Shown: positions 60,847 to 64,000 of the stretch, piece by piece
Position numbering within the stretch: the stretch's first letter is position 1
How the letters are laid out: every line of letters begins with the position of its first letter
From: Pseudorhizobium endolithicum
Lineage (GTDB): Bacteria > Pseudomonadota > Alphaproteobacteria > Rhizobiales > Rhizobiaceae
Length of the DNA: 64,000 nt
NCBI RefSeq assembly: GCF_902153245.2
Contig: NZ_CABFWF030000012.1
Span: 64,501-128,500 of the forward strand
Direction: 5' to 3'
Notes under the pieces: model-generated
Databases searched by the model: none
The model's input: the letters and a program-made list of their open reading frames with translations, nothing else
Told to the model about the DNA's origin: nothing
Program-made: the position numbers and the translations under genes

Positions 60847-61935
60847 TCAGCCGGCGATCATCTCCGTCCACTTCTGGTTCAGGAAGTCGGACTTCGTTTG
60901 ATAGAGGTCGTAGCGCGGAATGATCGGCTCGATGTCGGACGACACGGCGTTGAATTCCTCTGCCGTCAGGTCAAGCAGGTCGCGCTTGACGGTCGGCGAG
61001 GTGCCGACCTTGCGCGACAGCGTCGCCTGGATCGCGGGCTGGCACATGTAGTCAATGAAGACATGCGCCTCTTCGGTCTTTTCCGAGGCTCGCGACAGCG
61101 CCCAGCAGCCGGAGTCGAGGATGCCGCCTTCCTTCGGGAAGGTCGAGCGGACCGGATGTCCGTCGGAGGCAGCAAGGCCGGTAACATCATGATAATACTG
61201 GCCCATCGGGATCTCGCCCGATTTCAGCGCCTGCTCGAACTGTGCCTCGTCGCGATACCAGAGGCGGACATTCGGCTTTACTTCCGCAAGTTTCTCGAAG
61301 ACCTTGAGGATGCCTTCCTCGGTGTCGAGCGCGTCGGTGCCGCCAAAGTGCGTCTTGGCCGTTACTTCCAGCAGGAAGGAGTTGGACACCAGCGCCAGGA
61401 GGCCGATCTTGTCGACATTGGCCGAGTCCCACAGCGCCGTCCAGGAGGTCGGCGCCTCCTTGTAGACATCCGTGTTGGTGACAAGCGTGATGTACCAGGA
61501 AACAGCCCCGATGCCGGCCACGCGGCCGTCCGGATACTTGTTGACGAATGCGTCGATCAGGCCGGAGGCGTTCTTGATCTTCGCCATGTCGAGCGGCGTC
61601 CAGAGGTCGGTTGCCTGACCCTTGAGCATGGCGACCTGAGACATCATGGAAACATCGGCCGGGGCCTGGCCGGCGCGCGCTGCCTGTTCCAGCTGAACGA
61701 GCCAGGCTTCGCCCGTGGGCTCTGCGATGGATTCCACGGCGATGCCGGTCGCCTTGGTAAATTCCGGGAAAATGTTCTTGTCGAAGGAATCCTTGAAGTA
61801 GCCGCCATAGACGCCGACCTTCAGCGACTTGTCCTGCGCCCGCAGAATGGACGGCATGGCCAGCATTGAGGCGCCCGCGAGGCCGGCGCCGAGGATCGTC
61901 CGGCGGCTGGCCTGGGTCTTGAGGATGTCACGCAT
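60847..61935 (-). CDS. Polyamine-type ABC transporter binding protein (PotD type), Tat-exported
   Basis: 362-aa family-1 binding protein. The N-terminus is a twin-arginine signal (QASRRTILGAGLAG, cleavage after LRA near residue 33), so it is probably exported folded. The mature start KSLKVGVYGGYFKDSF and the C-terminal half with VFIDYMCQPAIQATL resemble PotD/PotF-like proteins. It lies 74 bases after the ureohydrolase gene on the same strand. A cationic guanidino or polyamine ligand is likely but cannot be specified. Confidence 0.9.
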   Translation of the reverse strand: MRDILKTQASRRTILGAGLAGASMLAMPSILRAQDKSLKVGVYGGYFKDSFDKNIFPEFTKATGIAVESIAEPTGEAWLVQLEQAARAGQAPADVSMMSQVAMLKGQATDLWTPLDMAKIKNASGLIDAFVNKYPDGRVAGIGAVSWYITLVTNTDVYKEAPTSWTALWDSANVDKIGLLALVSNSFLLEVTAKTHFGGTDALDTEEGILKVFEKLAEVKPNVRLWYRDEAQFEQALKSGEIPMGQYYHDVTGLAASDGHPVRSTFPKEGGILDSGCWALSRASEKTEEAHVFIDYMCQPAIQATLSRKVGTSPTVKRDLLDLTAEEFNAVSSDIEPIIPRYDLYQTKSDFLNQKWTEMIAG

Positions 61936-62009
61936 TGATGTTCTCCTGTGTTTGCCGGCAGGTTCTTTTCGCCTGCCCGGCGCGTTCCCACTTCGTTTGT
62001 TACCTTACG

Positions 62010-63068
62010 TCAGCCGCGGCCCGTCACGGAAGGGCTGAAGACCATCAGGCTGAGGATTTCGAACAGTATCTGGGCACCAGCCTGCGCCGTGTTGGTCGTG
62101 GCGTCGTATTGCGGAGCCACCTCCACGACATCGCCCCCGACAAGATTGATGCCCTTCAGGCCGCGAACGAGTTCGAGCACCTCGCGCGTCGTCAGCCCGC
62201 CGATTTCCGGCGTCCCGGTGCCCGGTGCGAAGCTCGGGTCGAGGCTGTCTATGTCGAAGGAGAGATAGGTCGGGCCATCGCCAACGACCTGCCGTGCCTT
62301 TTCGATGATCGCCGGCATCCCCATGCCGGTGACCTCTTCCGCATGGATGACGGTCATGCCGGAGGCATAGGAGAACTCCCAGATGTACTCTGCCGCACCC
62401 CGGATACCGATCTGGATGGTGCGGGTGGGGTCGAGGACGCCGTCCAATACCGCATTGCGGAACGGCCCGGCATGATGGAACTTGGTATGGTCGAAGGGGC
62501 CGCCGGTGTCGCAATGGGCGTCGATGTGGATCATGCCCACAGGTGCGTTCCTTCCGACGGCCTTCAGGATCGACTGGCTGATGGAATGATCCCCACCGAC
62601 CGCGAGCGGAACGACACCCGCATCGACGATCTGGTTGAAGCGCTTCTCGATGTCCTCGTGACACATTTCCAGGCTGTAGCGGCTACGCAACGGAACGTCG
62701 CCGATGTCGGCGACCCGCAGATCGAAGACCGGCGCCGTCTTCAGAAAGTGATTGTAGGGGCCGATCCGTTCGATCGCGCGAAGCGCCCGCGGTCCGAAGC
62801 GTGAACCGTTGCGGTTCGTCACGCCGAGATCCATCGGCACGCCGGTGATGGCGACCTGGAGATTCCCGAAATCGGGATTTTCCGCCTCCACCGGCATGTG
62901 CGGCGCTGAAAGGAAAGTCGGAATTCCGGCGTAAGGGGCAAGACGGGTGCCGCTCTTGGAGAAGATCTTGTCCGCGACCTTCTTGAAGTCCGGATCGTAC
63001 AGGTTGCCGCCGTGGCCCGAGCCGTATTTCTCGCGCAGCTCGCGGAGCTTGCTCTCATCCATCGCCAT
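62010..63068 (-). CDS. Ureohydrolase (agmatinase/guanidinobutyrase family)
   Basis: 352-aa manganese enzyme of the arginase superfamily that removes urea from a guanidino compound. The metal motifs are GGDHS, DAHCDT (D-x-H-x-D) and SFDIDSLDP. It is longer at the N-terminus than SpeB-type agmatinase (about 306 aa), as are guanidinobutyrases and guanidinopropionases. Three ATGs are close; 63068 has AGG at the best spacing. It leads the operon with the importer and the nitrilase and is divergent from a LysR gene, an arrangement known for guanidino-acid use. Agmatinase, guanidinobutyrase and guanidine hydrolase cannot be separated by eye. Confidence 0.87.
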   Translation of the reverse strand: MAMDESKLRELREKYGSGHGGNLYDPDFKKVADKIFSKSGTRLAPYAGIPTFLSAPHMPVEAENPDFGNLQVAITGVPMDLGVTNRNGSRFGPRALRAIERIGPYNHFLKTAPVFDLRVADIGDVPLRSRYSLEMCHEDIEKRFNQIVDAGVVPLAVGGDHSISQSILKAVGRNAPVGMIHIDAHCDTGGPFDHTKFHHAGPFRNAVLDGVLDPTRTIQIGIRGAAEYIWEFSYASGMTVIHAEEVTGMGMPAIIEKARQVVGDGPTYLSFDIDSLDPSFAPGTGTPEIGGLTTREVLELVRGLKGINLVGGDVVEVAPQYDATTNTAQAGAQILFEILSLMVFSPSVTGRG

Positions 63069-63123
63069 CATGTCCTGTCGTTGAAGCTGGCTTGCCTAAT
63101 TTTGGTTCCCGGACGTTTTTCGC

Positions 63124-63154
63124 CTCTGTTTTGGGCATTATCGGCAGAACAGAG
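63124..63154. promoter_or_regulatory. Inverted repeat in the LysR/ureohydrolase gap
   Basis: CTCTGTT and AACAGAG are exact inverted 7-base arms separated by 17 bases, in the 149-base gap between the two divergent genes. Spacing and place suit a LysR-type regulator site. Not tested against any motif model. Confidence 0.35.
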
Positions 63155-63217
63155 CTGGAAATGCAATTGACGTTGTTCTAGCAGATGCTGTGAGAAAAAT
63201 TCACGTCAGGCTTATGG

Positions 63218-64000
63218 ATGTCAAACCGTCTTCCCCCGCTCAATCCGTTGAAGGCCTTCGAGGCTGCCGCGCGCCTCGGCTCGGTATCGGCGGCGGCTCG
63301 TGAACTGCGGGTCACCCACGGCGCAATCAGCCATCAACTGAAAACGCTGGAGGAAGCGCTTGCGACCGCGCTCCTCGACCGCAGCGGCAAGCGGCTCAAA
63401 CTGACATCGGCCGGTGCGCTGCTTCTGCCGGCAGTGACGCAGGCATTCGGAGGGATCGCGGCTGCCACGGCCCAGATGAAGCGGCCGGCGACGTCCGGCA
63501 AGCTCGCCATCACCTGCGTACCGGCGCTCCTCTCCTTCTGGATCGTGCCACGGCTCAATTCCTTCACGGAACAGTATCCCGACGTCACGCTGACGCTGGC
63601 GGCGTCCAACGATCCGGCACACCTGCAGTCGCCCGAGGTCGACATCTGCATCCTTTACGGTGACGGGAACTGGCCGGACGTCTGGACGAGGTTGTGGAGC
63701 CATTTGCAGCTTTTCCCGATCGCCAGCCCGACGCTCCTGAACAGCCGGCCGCTTCGCTCGGTGAAGGATCTCGAAGACCATGTGCTCCTGCATGGGGACA
63801 CGGACGGGCGGGAATGGAAGACGTGGCTGGCGGCCGCCGACGGCGCGCACCTGTCTCGTTGCAGGCAGCATTTCATGGGGGACGCACGCTTCTCGACCGA
63901 GGCCGCACTGCATGGCCAAGGCATCGCGCTCGGCGACACGATCACGGCGGCGAAGATGATCGCCCAGGGGGACCTGCTCGTGCCGTTCGATCTCGGCGTG
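63218..64000 (+). CDS. LysR-family transcriptional regulator (GcvA-like), cut by window end
   Basis: The frame starts with MSNRLPPLNPLKAFEAAARL and stays open to the last base (261 codons seen). The LysR helix-turn-helix is clear: SVSAAARELRVTHGAISHQL then KTLEEAL and LTSAGALLLPAV. The effector domain follows with GKLAITCVPALLSFWIVPRL. The NPLKAFEAAAR start marks the GcvA-like branch. It is divergent from the ureohydrolase-transporter operon and is probably its activator. The C-terminus, perhaps 30 to 50 residues, lies outside the window. Confidence 0.92.
   Translation, partial: MSNRLPPLNPLKAFEAAARLGSVSAAARELRVTHGAISHQLKTLEEALATALLDRSGKRLKLTSAGALLLPAVTQAFGGIAAATAQMKRPATSGKLAITCVPALLSFWIVPRLNSFTEQYPDVTLTLAASNDPAHLQSPEVDICILYGDGNWPDVWTRLWSHLQLFPIASPTLLNSRPLRSVKDLEDHVLLHGDTDGREWKTWLAAADGAHLSRCRQHFMGDARFSTEAALHGQGIALGDTITAAKMIAQGDLLVPFDLGV

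Noticed and set aside
63072-63217. Guanidine riboswitch upstream of the ureohydrolase gene
   Set aside because: The gap is short and lacks the conserved guanidine-I, -II or -III cores; a LysR gene already explains regulation.

Overview
The window is GC-rich chromosomal DNA of an alphaproteobacterium, most likely a member of the Rhizobiaceae (Rhizobium, Sinorhizobium, Shinella or Agrobacterium type). The evidence is gene content and order: a frcBCAK-frcR fructose operon, the glpR-glpD-glpSTPQUV glycerol operon, DUF982, DUF992 and DUF4112 proteins, and carboxynorspermidine-type polyamine genes, all in rhizobial arrangement. The species cannot be fixed from the sequence alone. About 95 percent of the window is protein-coding. 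I see no tRNA, rRNA, CRISPR array, insertion sequence or prophage.

Layout. 1-3057: end of a UTP-glucose-1-phosphate uridylyltransferase and a Wzz/BY-kinase exopolysaccharide protein. 3059-7656: O2-independent ubiquinone genes ubiTUV, divergent from ubiD-ubiX, with an FNR-like site between. 7658-10548: a TRAP transporter. 10721-12755: ECF sigma factor, its anti-sigma factor and a BI-1 membrane protein. 12905-14548: galE and a secreted DUF992 protein. 14737-17123: the carboxy(nor)spermidine pathway. 17167-19133: a soluble two-component pair, divergent from a ribose-type ABC importer plus SMP-30 lactonase (19398-24800). 24776-28271: DUF982, a PNPOx-like protein, a GGDEF-EAL protein and ureidoglycine aminohydrolase. 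28345-33458: frcKACB and the ROK repressor frcR. 33519-42011: glycerol uptake and catabolism (glp). 42108-42899: a small charged protein and a DUF4112 protein. 42868-50393: a hexuronate regulon (kdgF, kduI, GntR regulator, TRAP transporter, uxaC, and a divergent Gfo/Idh/MocA dehydrogenase) around one strong operator. 50397-57178: an uncharacterised biosynthetic cluster. 57302-64000: a polyamine/guanidino-compound ABC importer with a nitrilase, a ureohydrolase and a divergent LysR regulator.

Most units join an importer to the first catabolic enzymes and a dedicated regulator, as expected of a soil or rhizosphere heterotroph that lives on plant sugars, glycerol, pectin-derived uronates, ureides and guanidino compounds. 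The ubiTUV genes suggest respiration at low oxygen.

The most novel-looking part is 50397-57178. A translationally coupled run encodes a zinc-less medium-chain dehydrogenase, a QueD/PTPS-fold protein lacking the canonical catalytic residues, a GT4 glycosyltransferase and a methyltransferase. These face a reductase-only RibD protein. Upstream and divergent lie a CDP-alcohol phosphatidyltransferase and a membrane sulfatase/phosphotransferase-like protein. Together they look like a pathway for a glycosylated, methylated, pterin-like or lipid-linked product that I cannot name. Other notable points are a predicted one-active-site GlpS/GlpT ATPase heterodimer and RNA hairpins directly after five of the six binding-protein genes.
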